A stretch of 64,000 nucleotides of DNA, from the NCBI RefSeq assembly GCF_038396635.1, contig NZ_CP121687.1:2950561-3014560 (forward strand), read 5' to 3'. Both the position numbers and the translations under genes were made by a program. Every line of letters begins with the position of its first letter. Position 1 is the first letter of the stretch. This document shows positions 44,391 to 52,685 of the stretch, one piece after another. Source of the stretch: Defluviitalea saccharophila. Lineage in GTDB: Bacteria > Bacillota > Clostridia > Lachnospirales > Defluviitaleaceae. A model generated the notes under the pieces. That model was given only the letters and a program-made list of their open reading frames with translations, did no database searches and had not been told where the DNA came from.

Positions 44391-44529
44391 ATAGGACAGT
44401 TTGATTCCGAACAATGATATAATAGGAATATATGTCATGGGAGGAATTAGGATGGCAAGAGGAACAATTAGACAGGTAGGAGAAATAGCGCTTGGTAATG
44501 AATTTAAAGGATTGAGTATAAGGAAGTAA
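44391..44529 (+). other. probable insertion-element left-end remnant
   Basis: Follows the broken sigma gene. It contains TATAAT at 44417-44422 and, after GGAGG, a 25-codon frame starting 'MARGTIRQVGEIALGN', which resembles the start of a transposase orfA but is cut off. Low support; no terminal repeat could be matched. Confidence 0.3.
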
Positions 44530-44646
44530 TTATATGAAAGGACATATCTCTAATTTGAATTTAAGATATGACCTTGAATTTTACTAAAGCAAGTACATTT
44601 TCTAGCTTTGCTACTAAACTATATCAAAATGAGAAAGGAGCATTTA

Positions 44647-44792
44647 ATGAAAACTAAAGTCTTTGGGTGGGCAGTATCAGTTCGATGGGGCTCGTGACTG
44701 CCTCGATAACCGTAAGCATCGTTCTCGCCCCAGAAGTTCCTCAGCTGACTTCCTCTTTTTCTGAAATACAGAATTACTTAACAAAAATTTAA
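44647..44792 (+). pseudogene. frameshifted small protein gene
   Basis: Starts 'MKTKVFGWAVS' in one frame and resumes in another as 'MGLVTASITVSIVLAPEVPQ' up to TAA at 44790. The joined product would be about 48 residues with one hydrophobic helix. An AAGGAG site precedes the first ATG. A small indel near 44680 explains the split. Function unknown. Confidence 0.5.
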
Positions 44793-44852
44793 CATTCGAT
44801 GGGATAGACTGTTTTTAAGTAGTCGGGGAAAATACAAAACGAGGTGAAAAAA

Positions 44853-45464
44853 GTGAAAATGAAACGTTTTTTAATTACGGCTGTCTTGTTGCTGGCTGTG
44901 TTGCCCATGACCGCATTTGCCTTGACAAAGGATGCGCCTGCAGTAACGATTCAAACGAGTGATGTTGTTTCGAAGTCAGAGGATATTTCGGGCCAGTATT
45001 CTGGAGCAGTTACAGTAATTCAACGGACAACTCCTCAAGTGAATGACGCTAACCCAACTTCGAGCGATGTCACTGTGGACGGGCAGCCGGTACACAAAAT
45101 TCAACTATCAGAGGAAAACATCATTGAATTGAATCTTGGGGATTCTGACGATTTTGGTGTACAGGCTACCTATCCGGTTAAATTCAACTTGCCGGGATCA
45201 TCACTTGCCACAATAAGTGATGGGTCTGGAAACCCGTGGTATTTGACTCGGAACGAAGAGGTTACCATATCGTTGACATGGCTGCCTCGGGACGCTACAC
45301 TTCGAGTTGGTTTAATCGACTCGGACAATACATTTTTTTATGTGAACTTTACAGGCGGTGCCGATAATCGAACTTTTGTAGTGAATGTCGCAGACAACTA
45401 TCGAGTGGGGATTTACAATACGGATACCCATCAAGTGACAGTCACTGGAAATATCACGATCTAA
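44853..45464 (+). CDS. secreted hypothetical protein
   Basis: About 203 residues with a clear signal peptide (K-M-K-R-F, hydrophobic core, 'PMTAFA' cleavage). The mature part is polar and rich in Thr/Ser/Asp, probably beta-structured ('EEVTISLTWLPRDATLRVGL', 'YRVGIYNTDTHQVTVTGNIT'), with no domain I recognise. The start may be GTG 44853 or ATG 44859 after GAGGTG. It directly precedes a two-component regulator remnant, as exported regulated proteins often do. Confidence 0.65.
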   Translation: MKMKRFLITAVLLLAVLPMTAFALTKDAPAVTIQTSDVVSKSEDISGQYSGAVTVIQRTTPQVNDANPTSSDVTVDGQPVHKIQLSEENIIELNLGDSDDFGVQATYPVKFNLPGSSLATISDGSGNPWYLTRNEEVTISLTWLPRDATLRVGLIDSDNTFFYVNFTGGADNRTFVVNVADNYRVGIYNTDTHQVTVTGNITI

Positions 45465-45513
45465 ACATAAACCATTCCCCGACTACGACATTTTATTGAG
45501 AGGTGAGTTAAAG

Positions 45514-45849
45514 ATGCGGATATTGGTGATTGAAGACGAGCAAGATTTGGCGAGTGCGATCAAAAAAGGATTGGAAATGGAAGGGTTTGCGGTAGACATT
45601 GTATTTGATGGAGGAGAAGGCTGTCAGCTGGCGGAAATCCATACTTACGATATCATTATCTTGGATTTAAACTTGCCAGATATGAGTGGATTGGACGTGC
45701 TGCAACACATACGACATCTGTCTAAACAAATCAGAGTGCTGATTCTAACAGCGCTTTCTGATACATCTTCTCGTGTGAAAGGATTGAATTTGGGAGCTCT
45801 TAATCCCCCTAACCCATTTGGACAATCACACACTAGTTTAGTAAAATAA
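45514..45849 (+). pseudogene. OmpR-type response regulator truncated by IS3 element
   Basis: Receiver domain is normal at first (Glu7/Asp8, phospho-Asp51 in 'IIILDLNLPD', 'VLILTALSDTSSRVKGLNLG'), then at about 45803 the frame enters the insertion element and reads L-N-P-P-N-P-F-G-Q-S-H until a stop. The rest of the receiver and the whole winged-helix domain are missing, and no matching kinase follows. Start at 45514, seven bases after GAGAGGTGAG. Confidence 0.85.
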
Positions 45850-45871
45850 TACTAACAGGAGGTTGTCAAAA

Positions 45872-47116
45872 ATGAGGTCAAAGCAAAACAGATTTACTGC
45901 TGAATTTAAAAATCAAATAGTCAAAGAGGTTGAAGAAATAGGTAATGCTACTTTAGTTGCAAGAAAGCATGATCTTGTTGCTGGCACTGTAACTAGATGG
46001 GTTAGGGAATCTAAAAAGACCAACAAGAAAAATAACCGGCTAAATCAAAATTGTGATACTGATCCAACATTATTAGAGCATGAGAATGATCAACTTAAGA
46101 AGCTACTTGGAGAAAAGGATCTAGAAATAGCAATTCTCCGTGATATGTTAAAAAAAAACGAACCAACAATAAAAGAAAAAGTAGAGATAGCTAAAAAATG
46201 GATTGATGCTGGATACAAGGCAACATTAGTTCTTTCAATTATACGACTTAATAAGTCCACCTATTACTACAATATAAATAGGCCAGAAGCAATTTCAGAT
46301 AGCTCAAAGAATAAGGGTGGCAGACCGATACCAGGCTATTCTTTAGATGTTCATAATAACAGAGTTTGTGATGAAGAAATAAAAGAATATATAATTCAAA
46401 TTATTGAAACAGAAGGAGATTCCTATGGATGTTATAAAATCACAATAATCCTAAGAAGAAAATACAACCTTGTTATAAATAAGAAGAAGGTTTATAGACT
46501 ATGCAAAGAATTGGCCATACTAAGACCCCAAAGAAAGATAAAACCAAAACAACCTAGAAAAATAGCCATAAATCGAGAAATAACAAGCTCTAATGCCTTA
46601 TGGGAAGTAGACGTTAAATACGGCTATATCCAAAAGGAAGATAGGTTTTTCTATATATTATCCTACTTAGATGTCTATGATAGAAGCATAATAGATTATC
46701 ATATAGGGCTTAGTTGTAAAGCCAGCGATGCTGCCATTACTCTAAAAAGAGCAATGATAAAAAGGAACCTTCATAACAAAGAAAATAACTTGGTAATAAG
46801 ATCTGACAATGGGCCACAATTTATAAGCTTTCACTTTCAAAATACGTGCCTTGAGCTGCAGATAGAGCATGAGAGGATACCTTATGCTACTCCAAATAAG
46901 AATGCCCATATTGAAGCATTTCACAGAATACTAGAAGACGAATGTCTGTCAAAATATGAATTTGAGAGCTTTGCTCATGCATATAAAGAAGTTACAGAAT
47001 TCATGAAAAAATATAATAACATAAGAATTCATAGCTCTTTAGGATACATATCTCCAAAAGAGTACTATCTACAGGCTTTGTTTGGCACAGAAAACAAACA
47101 AATAGTAAAGCTATAA
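45872..47116 (+). CDS. IS3-family transposase, single fused frame
   Basis: The N-terminal HTH_Tnp_1 part ('RFTAEFKNQIVKEVEEIGNA', 'VTRWVRESKK') and a coiled-coil ('NDQLKKLLGEKDLEIAILRD') correspond to OrfA; the HTH_21 and rve integrase core follow in the same frame. DDE residues: 'LWEVDVKYGYI' (D), 'VIRSDNGPQFIS' (D), 'NAHIEAFHRILEDE' (E). No frameshift is needed, unlike classical IS3. ATG at 45872 has AGGAGG at 45858-45863. Appears intact. Confidence 0.93.
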   Translation: MRSKQNRFTAEFKNQIVKEVEEIGNATLVARKHDLVAGTVTRWVRESKKTNKKNNRLNQNCDTDPTLLEHENDQLKKLLGEKDLEIAILRDMLKKNEPTIKEKVEIAKKWIDAGYKATLVLSIIRLNKSTYYYNINRPEAISDSSKNKGGRPIPGYSLDVHNNRVCDEEIKEYIIQIIETEGDSYGCYKITIILRRKYNLVINKKKVYRLCKELAILRPQRKIKPKQPRKIAINREITSSNALWEVDVKYGYIQKEDRFFYILSYLDVYDRSIIDYHIGLSCKASDAAITLKRAMIKRNLHNKENNLVIRSDNGPQFISFHFQNTCLELQIEHERIPYATPNKNAHIEAFHRILEDECLSKYEFESFAHAYKEVTEFMKKYNNIRIHSSLGYISPKEYYLQALFGTENKQIVKL

Positions 47117-47129
47117 ACACATCCTTTAT

Positions 47130-47246
47130 TCACCCTTAAGTGCTCCAGAACAGAAATATTTAGCTTTATCAAGGACTTGCGAAGCAAGGGTTTACCCTTT
47201 ATCCTTGATGAAGATAAATATTTCTGTAGAATCAAATTAGGGTGAA
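47130..47246. repeat. 117-bp imperfect palindrome in the IS3 3' end
   Basis: Arms 47130-47175 and 47202-47246. The inner 26 bp (47150-47175 with 47202-47227) pair with few mismatches. The loop itself holds two small hairpins (CTTGC/GCAAG at 47176-47188 and GGGTTTACCC at 47188-47197), giving a cloverleaf-like fold. It may end transposase transcripts, or be a small nested element. Confidence 0.7.
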
Positions 47247-47312
47247 GAAAAATTAATATGAAATTCTAAGATATATTAAGCATTAGTGAGTTTTTGTCCA
47301 AAATAAGGGGGA

Positions 47313-49205
47313 CAATACGCACTCGAAAAGGGTGATAAAATCATTGTCTGCACTTTACAGAAGTTTCCGTTTGTCGACGTACAGAGAGTAGCAACAGAAG
47401 GTAGGCGATTTGCCATCATCGTTGACGAAGCACATTCCTCTCAAACAGGCAAAGCAAGCGAACGCTTGAAAGAAGTTTTGGCTGATATTTCTGCACAAGG
47501 CGAAGACGCTATCGAAAAAAAACTTCACGAATATGCCGTTGAAGAAGCGAAAGCCGAAGCCGAGGAAAAGGACACCGACGAGGAGATCGCAGCTGAAATG
47601 GCTACACATGGTCAGCAGCAGAATCTTTCATTCTTTGCATTTACCGCTACACCGAAGCAAAAGACGCTTGAGATCTTCGGTACAAAATCAGTTAACGGAA
47701 AACCGGAGCCATTCCATGTTTACAGTATGCGGCAGGCTATCGAGGAAGGCTTCATTTTCAATGTTCTCGAAAATTACACAACTTATGAAACTTATTTTCA
47801 GATCGGTAAGAAAGTTGCTGATGATCCAGTTTATTCGAAAGGTCAGGCAAATAAAGCTCTTGGCAAATATATGGGGCTTCACCCACACAACCTTGCTCAA
47901 AAGACCGAGGTCATTATTGAACATTTTCGTAGTCAGGTTCAGCATCGCATTGGTGGCAAGGCAAAAGCGATGCTTGTGACAGGCTCACGGTTACATGCAG
48001 TGCGTTATTATTTTGAGTTTCAGAAATACATCAAAAAGATGGGTTACACGGATCTTGGTGTATTGGTAGCATTTTCCGGCATGGTTAAAGACAATGTAAC
48101 CGGAGAGATGAAGGAATATACAGAATCCAATCTGAATAATTTTCCCGATTCTGAAACGGTGGAGAAGTTCGATTCGGTTGAATATCAACTTTTGCTTGTA
48201 GCTGAAAAATACCAAACTGGCTTTGACCAACCACTCCTACATACGATGTATGTAGACAAGAAACTGTCCGGCGTAAAGGCTGTGCAGACACTCTCCCGCG
48301 TTAATCGCACTTATCCAGGCAAGACGGAAACCTTTATTCTAGATTTCGTAAATTCCCGTGAGGACATTGAAAAGGCGTTTCAAGACTATTATCAGGAGAC
48401 CGGCGTTTCTGAAACGACCGATCCGAATACCATTTACGATATCAAGAATGTCCTTGACAGCTTTATGCTCTATCTGGATAGCGAAATTGAGGCTTTTGCA
48501 AAGGTGTTCTTTAAGGAAACGAAAAATCAGGGAAATATCGACTTAGCGAAGCTAAACTCTTTCATAGATCCAGCCGTTGACCGCTACAATGCTCTTACAG
48601 AGGAACAGGACAAGATGGATTTCAAGGGTGCACTTGCAAAGTTTATCCGCCTGTATTCATTTCTTACACATATTATCAAGCTTGGGGACGAGAAACTTCA
48701 TAAGTTCTATGCCTACGCTAAGGCATTGATTCGTAAGCTACCGAGGGATGCTGGTGAGCGAACACCGAACCTCGATAACGAAGTATTATTGCAATACTAT
48801 CGCCTCCAAAAGTCATATGAAGGTACTATTGAGCTTGTAAAAGAGGACGGAGTATTATACGGTAAGACCTCCGGCACAGGGCTACCTCTTGAGGACGAGA
48901 AAGAAAAGCTATCAGAGATTATCCAGAAACTAAATGAGAGGCTTGGCACCAACTTTACCGAGATGGATAAGGTGCTAGAGCAGTTTGTGCAGGACATGGC
49001 AAGCAACGAGGAAATGGTTCTTCGAGCCAAAAATCCGCTCGATCTCTTTAAAATAATCTATGACAACAATATTATGGATGTTGTACTTTCCCGTATGGCA
49101 GAGAACACCAAATTCTGCGAACGGTATCTAGAAGACGAAGAATTCAGAACAGAAATAGATAAAATATTGCTGCCGCTTGTTCATGCGCGGCTCTCAAAAA
49201 TATAG
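47313..49205 (+). pseudogene. hsdR: type I restriction enzyme R subunit (hsdR), 5' deleted
   Basis: The frame is open from the IS3 edge and reads 'QYALEKGDKIIVCTLQKFPF', then the DEAH box 'IIVDEAHSSQTGK', motif III 'FFAFTATPKQKTLEIFG', and motif VI region 'TLSRVNRTYPGKTETFILDF', with the helical C-terminal domain to the end. Missing are the N-terminal nuclease domain and Walker A, so about 630 of 1000 residues remain and restriction activity is not expected. No hsdM or hsdS is in the window. The TTG at 47466 is only an internal codon. Confidence 0.9.
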
Positions 49206-49238
49206 GTCGAAGTTTGATAACTAAGGAGGGTGACAATC

Positions 49239-49364
49239 ATGGATAATGCATATCAATGGGTGCCGTTTTATGAGGCACTCGCCGATAAATTGCTTGTATA
49301 CAGTGATAAGCGGGATGAGACACCGCAGTTGATTAGGAAGGCGAGGCAGGGATATGCAAATTAG
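49239..49364 (+). pseudogene. 5' fragment of an McrB-like AAA protein gene
   Basis: After GGAGGG, a 41-codon frame starts 'MDNAYQWVPFYEALADKLLV' and 'YSDKRDETPQL', which resembles the N-termini of McrB-type restriction ATPases often placed behind hsdR. It then stops abruptly where the kinase gene begins. The kinase ATG lies within it. Assignment by recollection of similar starts, hence modest. Confidence 0.45.
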
Positions 49365-50742
49365 AGAGATTTGGCCGTTTCTGCTACCGGGGGTATTGCT
49401 TCAGTTATTGATGCAGATCCTCTGTATTGCGGAGGGCGTGAGAGAAGATAATCGAAAGCCATTTCATCGCACCTTGTATGTTTTGTCTATCGCCATTTTC
49501 GGGTTGGCCGCCATTGCCTTCCACCTACTCCGCGCAGAAAAGACACCACCAAAGGATACCACCACCGCCGAAGTGGAAAGGGCGAACCACCTCACAAATA
49601 AGGGTATCTTTTTCCTGCTGCTGATTGCTTATCAAGTGATGGGGCTACATATGCTAGCAGAGAATTTCGGTACTCCGATGTACATCCCCTTGATTTGGCT
49701 GCTATCAATTTCTTTTCTCATAATGCTACTGTATAATCTGCTCCCTGAGCAAAAACGCTTCAAAGCCGAACCGCTTTTGCCAATGCTGCAGATAGCTCTA
49801 TGCATACCAATTCAATACCTAGATGTTTCAGGGGATAATTTATTTCTTTCCATCATTGCGGGGTTCAGTGCAATCAACCACGCATCGCTATCCCACGCAA
49901 AGGCATATGGAATAGGTGCGTTGGGTGCTTATCTTTTGGGCAGCACGGCAAGAACAATACTTTTATCCGAAAGCGCTGAACTGGCGGATCTTGTACGCTA
50001 TTTTTTCGTCAACACGATTGTGGTTCTACTTGCCTTGATTGCTTTTTACACATTAAAAAAGCAAATGATTACAAGTGTTAAGTTGGAATCGGCTCTCCGT
50101 ACGGTGAATGAGCAATCCGAGAAGCTTAAGGGCTTAGCAGTCGTGGAGGAGAGAAACCGCATTGCCGCCGAAATGCACGATACAGTCGGTCATACACTGA
50201 CTGCCGCCGTCCTGACATTAGAAGCGGCGGAGGGACTTGTATCAGAGCCGCAAGTGGCACAAAAGCTACATCAAGGCAAAGAGCAAGTACGGCGAGGACT
50301 TTCGGAACTTCGCGCTTCTGTTAAAATAGTTAGGGCAGGAAACGAAACCAATTTTGTCGCTGTCCTTGAGCAGCTTTTGCAGGAAATCCGTTCTGACACC
50401 GGGCTTGATATTCATCTTGTTATGGAATCAGAAATTGCCCTGCCCCCGCTTGAGGTCGGCATACTGCTCTCGGCGGTAAAGGAATGTATAACTAACGCAA
50501 TCAGACATGGACATGCAACGCATGTGGACATCCTGATTGGCGAGCATAAAGGACAGCTACGCATGGCTTTTACAGACAATGGTAGCGGAACGGATGATAT
50601 AAAGTCCGGCTCCGGGCTATCCATCATGCGAGAGCGTGTGCAAAGCGTAGGCGGGACACTGAAAATAGAAAGCGCACTGGGAGAAGGGTTTACCGTCAGC
50701 CTCATTATCCCCGCCATGCAAAGAAAGGAGGATGTACAATGA
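49354..50742 (+). CDS. NarL-type sensor histidine kinase with PLDc_N-like N-terminus
   Basis: 462 residues. The first ~60 residues ('MQIREIWPFLLPGVLLQLLM' and 'AIFGLAAIAFHLLRAEK') resemble PLDc_N two-helix membrane proteins such as the one at 51919. Then five or six further helices, a HisKA_3 dimerisation domain with His275 in 'EERNRIAAEMHDTVGH', and a HATPase with 'ECITNAIRHGHA' and 'GSGSGLSIMRERV' (in part 'SGSGLSIMRERV'). Pairs with the regulator that overlaps its 3' end by 4 bp. Ligand unknown; cell-envelope stress or peptide antibiotic sensing is plausible given the ABC exporter downstream. Confidence 0.87.
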   Translation: MQIREIWPFLLPGVLLQLLMQILCIAEGVREDNRKPFHRTLYVLSIAIFGLAAIAFHLLRAEKTPPKDTTTAEVERANHLTNKGIFFLLLIAYQVMGLHMLAENFGTPMYIPLIWLLSISFLIMLLYNLLPEQKRFKAEPLLPMLQIALCIPIQYLDVSGDNLFLSIIAGFSAINHASLSHAKAYGIGALGAYLLGSTARTILLSESAELADLVRYFFVNTIVVLLALIAFYTLKKQMITSVKLESALRTVNEQSEKLKGLAVVEERNRIAAEMHDTVGHTLTAAVLTLEAAEGLVSEPQVAQKLHQGKEQVRRGLSELRASVKIVRAGNETNFVAVLEQLLQEIRSDTGLDIHLVMESEIALPPLEVGILLSAVKECITNAIRHGHATHVDILIGEHKGQLRMAFTDNGSGTDDIKSGSGLSIMRERVQSVGGTLKIESALGEGFTVSLIIPAMQRKEDVQ

Positions 50743-51374
50743 ATCAGATCACTGTTCTGTTGGCGGACGATCAGACAATTATCCGAGATGGGTTGCGCGC
50801 ATTACTTGAAATAAATCCTGATATTAAGGTAGTTGCGGAAGCAAAAACCGGTATGGAAGCCTACGAACAGACAGAAATCCATCACCCGCAGGTGGTTCTC
50901 ATGGATCTTCGAATGCCGCAAATGGGTGGAGTGGAGGCTACACGGCTGATCAAGCAGGATTTTCCCGAAACATCGGTTTTGGTATTAACCACATTTGATG
51001 ATGATGAATCCATTCTCGGCGCCATCACCCACGGCGCTTCGGGATATCTTTTAAAGGATATCAGCGGGGTAAAGCTGGCCGAAGCCATCCGTGACACCGT
51101 GCGAGGGAGCATCATTTTACCGGGAAATATCGCGGCCAAAATCACAAGGCACATTAGCAAACAAAGCAAGCCTGAAGCTACTCTTACCGATTTTACGCAG
51201 CGTGAACAAGATATAATCCATCTGCTTATGCAGGGAAAAAGTAATCAGGAAATCGCACAGACGCTTTTTCTTACTGTCGGTACGGTCAAGAACTATATCA
51301 GTCAAATCTACAGCAAAGCCGGAATTACCGACCGAGCAAACGCCATATTGCACTTCAAACAATTGGGATTTTAA
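50739..51374 (+). CDS. NarL/LuxR-type response regulator
   Basis: 211 residues. Receiver with Asp10/Asp11 and phospho-Asp56 ('VVLMDLRMPQMGG'), 'VLVLTTFDDDESI', Lys in 'GYLLKDI'; C-terminal LuxR HTH 'LTQREQDIIHLLMQGKSNQE' region with 'TVKNYISQIYSKAGI'. Cognate to the kinase it overlaps. Likely controls the small membrane proteins and ABC exporter that follow. Terminator 20 bp after the stop. Confidence 0.93.
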   Translation: MNQITVLLADDQTIIRDGLRALLEINPDIKVVAEAKTGMEAYEQTEIHHPQVVLMDLRMPQMGGVEATRLIKQDFPETSVLVLTTFDDDESILGAITHGASGYLLKDISGVKLAEAIRDTVRGSIILPGNIAAKITRHISKQSKPEATLTDFTQREQDIIHLLMQGKSNQEIAQTLFLTVGTVKNYISQIYSKAGITDRANAILHFKQLGF

Positions 51375-51393
51375 CGATTAGGCTTTTAAGAGC

Positions 51394-51417
51394 GGGAGCT
51401 GCGGCTTCCGTTTTTTA
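51394..51417 (+). terminator. rho-independent terminator
   Basis: CGGGAGC (51394-51400) with GCTTCCG (51405-51411), one G-T pair, four-base loop, six T. Confidence 0.75.
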
Positions 51418-51514
51418 TTACCCTATATATGACTCCGGTAACTTATCATATGACCGCCTTATCTTCTATACTGAACATGGTAAAACCAGAAACCGTATTA
51501 GGAGAAAGTATTAA

Positions 51515-51685
51515 ATGAGACTGATTAAGTGTATTATCAAAAAAATAATCCGATTTCTGCAACATCTGTCGCAGGAATATGCCCATCCATGTTTCTATGA
51601 TGCCGAGGCGCGTGAAGCGCAACGTAAAAAGGAGCAAACATGCTGTGAAGCCAGTGAGGTAATTAGAAGGCATCAACTGTGGTGA
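51515..51685 (+). CDS. hypothetical 56-residue protein
   Basis: ATG with GGAGAAAG seven bases upstream. Sequence begins 'MRLIKCIIKKIIRFLQHLSQ' and ends in a charged, Cys-containing tail ('KEQTCCEASEVIRRHQLW'). No known domain. Its ribosome site and regular spacing to the next two small genes suggest it is real and the first member of the regulated operon. Confidence 0.5.
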   Translation: MRLIKCIIKKIIRFLQHLSQEYAHPCFYDAEAREAQRKKEQTCCEASEVIRRHQLW

Positions 51686-51715
51686 CTAAAACTCAATTTA
51701 AGGAGGTCGAATCGA

Positions 51716-51895
51716 ATGAAAAATCGGAAAATGTCAGATTATTGGAATATGGGGACAGCTATCGGCTTGTGCACTGCTGTCGGCATAGTGCTTGGGGCAC
51801 TTCTGCAGAATGTAGTTCTGTGGCTGTGCATCGGAGCAGGTGTGGGTGTGGTTCTCGGAGCGGTTTCTGCAAATAAAAAACCGCGAGACAAATAA
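51716..51895 (+). CDS. small glycine-rich membrane protein
   Basis: 59 residues with AAGGAGG before the ATG. 'MGTAIGLCTAVGIVLGALLQ' and 'LCIGAGVGVVLGAVSA' form two hydrophobic helices with glycine-zipper spacing, ending in a basic tail. Such proteins occur beside peptide-resistance ABC systems, but the function is unknown. The overlapping frame at 51679 lacks a ribosome site and is a shadow. Confidence 0.6.
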   Translation: MKNRKMSDYWNMGTAIGLCTAVGIVLGALLQNVVLWLCIGAGVGVVLGAVSANKKPRDK

Positions 51896-51918
51896 CCCAT
51901 TAATGGAGGTGTAACGTT

Positions 51919-52131
51919 ATGAACGAGTTTGTACTTACAAAGGATATGCTCCTAATCCTCTCCCCGCTTATTCTCCTTCAACTTAGTCTGGCGATATACT
52001 GCGGCATCAAAATCTTCAGGGAAGGTGTACAAAACTTAAACAAATGGGCATGGTTTTTAATTTGTCTGTTTGTCAATGTGATAGGCCCTGTTTTGTTCCT
52101 CTTAGTGGGAAGAAAGAAGGAGTTTAAATGA
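51919..52131 (+). CDS. PLDc_N-domain small membrane protein
   Basis: 70 residues with two helices: 'LLILSPLILLQLSLAIYCGI' and 'WAWFLICLFVNVIGPVLFLL' ending G-R-K-K, the usual PLDc_N (phospholipase D nuclease N-terminal) signature. In Firmicutes these genes typically sit just before an ABC ATPase/ABC-2 permease pair, as here. The stop overlaps (ATGA) a degenerate copy of the ATPase start. Confidence 0.8.
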   Translation: MNEFVLTKDMLLILSPLILLQLSLAIYCGIKIFREGVQNLNKWAWFLICLFVNVIGPVLFLLVGRKKEFK

Positions 52132-52178
52132 TCACGGTAAAAGGGTTTGTAAAAAATTTTATTGCTAAAAATATTTAA
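52128..52178 (+). pseudogene. leftover 5' end of the ABC ATPase gene
   Basis: A 16-codon frame begins M-I-T-V-K-G-F-V-K-N-F and stops. The real ATPase at 52686 begins M-I-T-V-K-G-L-Q-K-K-F-K-N-F. The ATGA overlap with the PLDc_N gene is where the ATPase gene would normally start. This suggests the lipoprotein-like gene at 52195 was inserted, leaving a decayed copy of the ATPase start behind. Confidence 0.55.
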
Positions 52179-52194
52179 ATTGTGGAGGCACTAT

Positions 52195-52644
52195 ATGAAA
52201 AAGATTATTTTGATTTTTTCCCTTATAGTTTTGGTAATTTTCATAATTTTGCTTGTTGGACAAAGCAGTTTTTTCTTGCACTCAAACATTATTGAGGATG
52301 ATTCAAATGATGCGGTAAAGCAACAGGAAGAGATGCAGCCGTCTCAAAATAAAGACGAACATGCATCGCCGACTGACACGCTATCAGACATGGCAGAGAG
52401 CGGGACGGAATTAGAAAGAGACATTAAGGTCGATACAGGAGATTATCAGGGGCAAATCGACAGTAACATAATAGAGATAACTATTTCGGGCGTTCCTGAA
52501 GAAAAAGCAACGAGGGCATTTATGTTGTCTGATGAGCTTAAGGATGAATTCGAAAATATTCAACTTAGCATAGGCGAGACCATTAAGTTTCGGTATTATA
52601 TCGATGAATATGAGCGCAATGTCATTGTGGAAATTGAAAATTAG
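52195..52644 (+). CDS. membrane-anchored hypothetical protein
   Basis: 149 residues. A single N-terminal helix ('KKIILIFSLIVLVIFIILLV') is followed by a long acidic, low-complexity linker and a small folded region ('IEITISGVPEEKATRAFMLS', 'FRYYIDEYERNVIVEIEN'). No domain recognised. Start at 52195 because GGAGG lies eight bases upstream. Lower G+C than its neighbours, consistent with late insertion into the operon. Confidence 0.6.
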   Translation: MKKIILIFSLIVLVIFIILLVGQSSFFLHSNIIEDDSNDAVKQQEEMQPSQNKDEHASPTDTLSDMAESGTELERDIKVDTGDYQGQIDSNIIEITISGVPEEKATRAFMLSDELKDEFENIQLSIGETIKFRYYIDEYERNVIVEIEN

Positions 52645-52685
52645 CATAGAGGCAATTTTATATTAAAGGAGAAGGCGGAATATCA

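Larger units (their letters stand above)
45804..47312 (+). mobile_element. IS3-family insertion sequence
   Basis: Imperfect terminal inverted repeats: the left end begins TCCCCCTAACCCATTTGGAC (45804) and the right end is the complement of TCCCCCTTATTTTGGACA (ending 47312). It carries one transposase gene and a 117-bp palindrome in the 3' end. The flanks are a 3'-truncated regulator on the left and a 5'-truncated hsdR on the right, with no target duplication visible, so the copy sits at a deletion or recombination junction. Confidence 0.85.

Noticed and set aside
47466..49205. Treating the hsdR piece as an intact gene starting at TTG 47466
   Set aside because: The same frame, with the DEAH box, continues upstream to the IS edge at 47313; nuclease and Walker A parts are missing, so it is a truncated gene.
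51679..51876. 65-codon frame overlapping the small membrane protein gene
   Set aside because: No ribosome site at its start, odd composition rich in Ser/Cys/Arg, and it overlaps a better supported gene with AAGGAGG at 51716.
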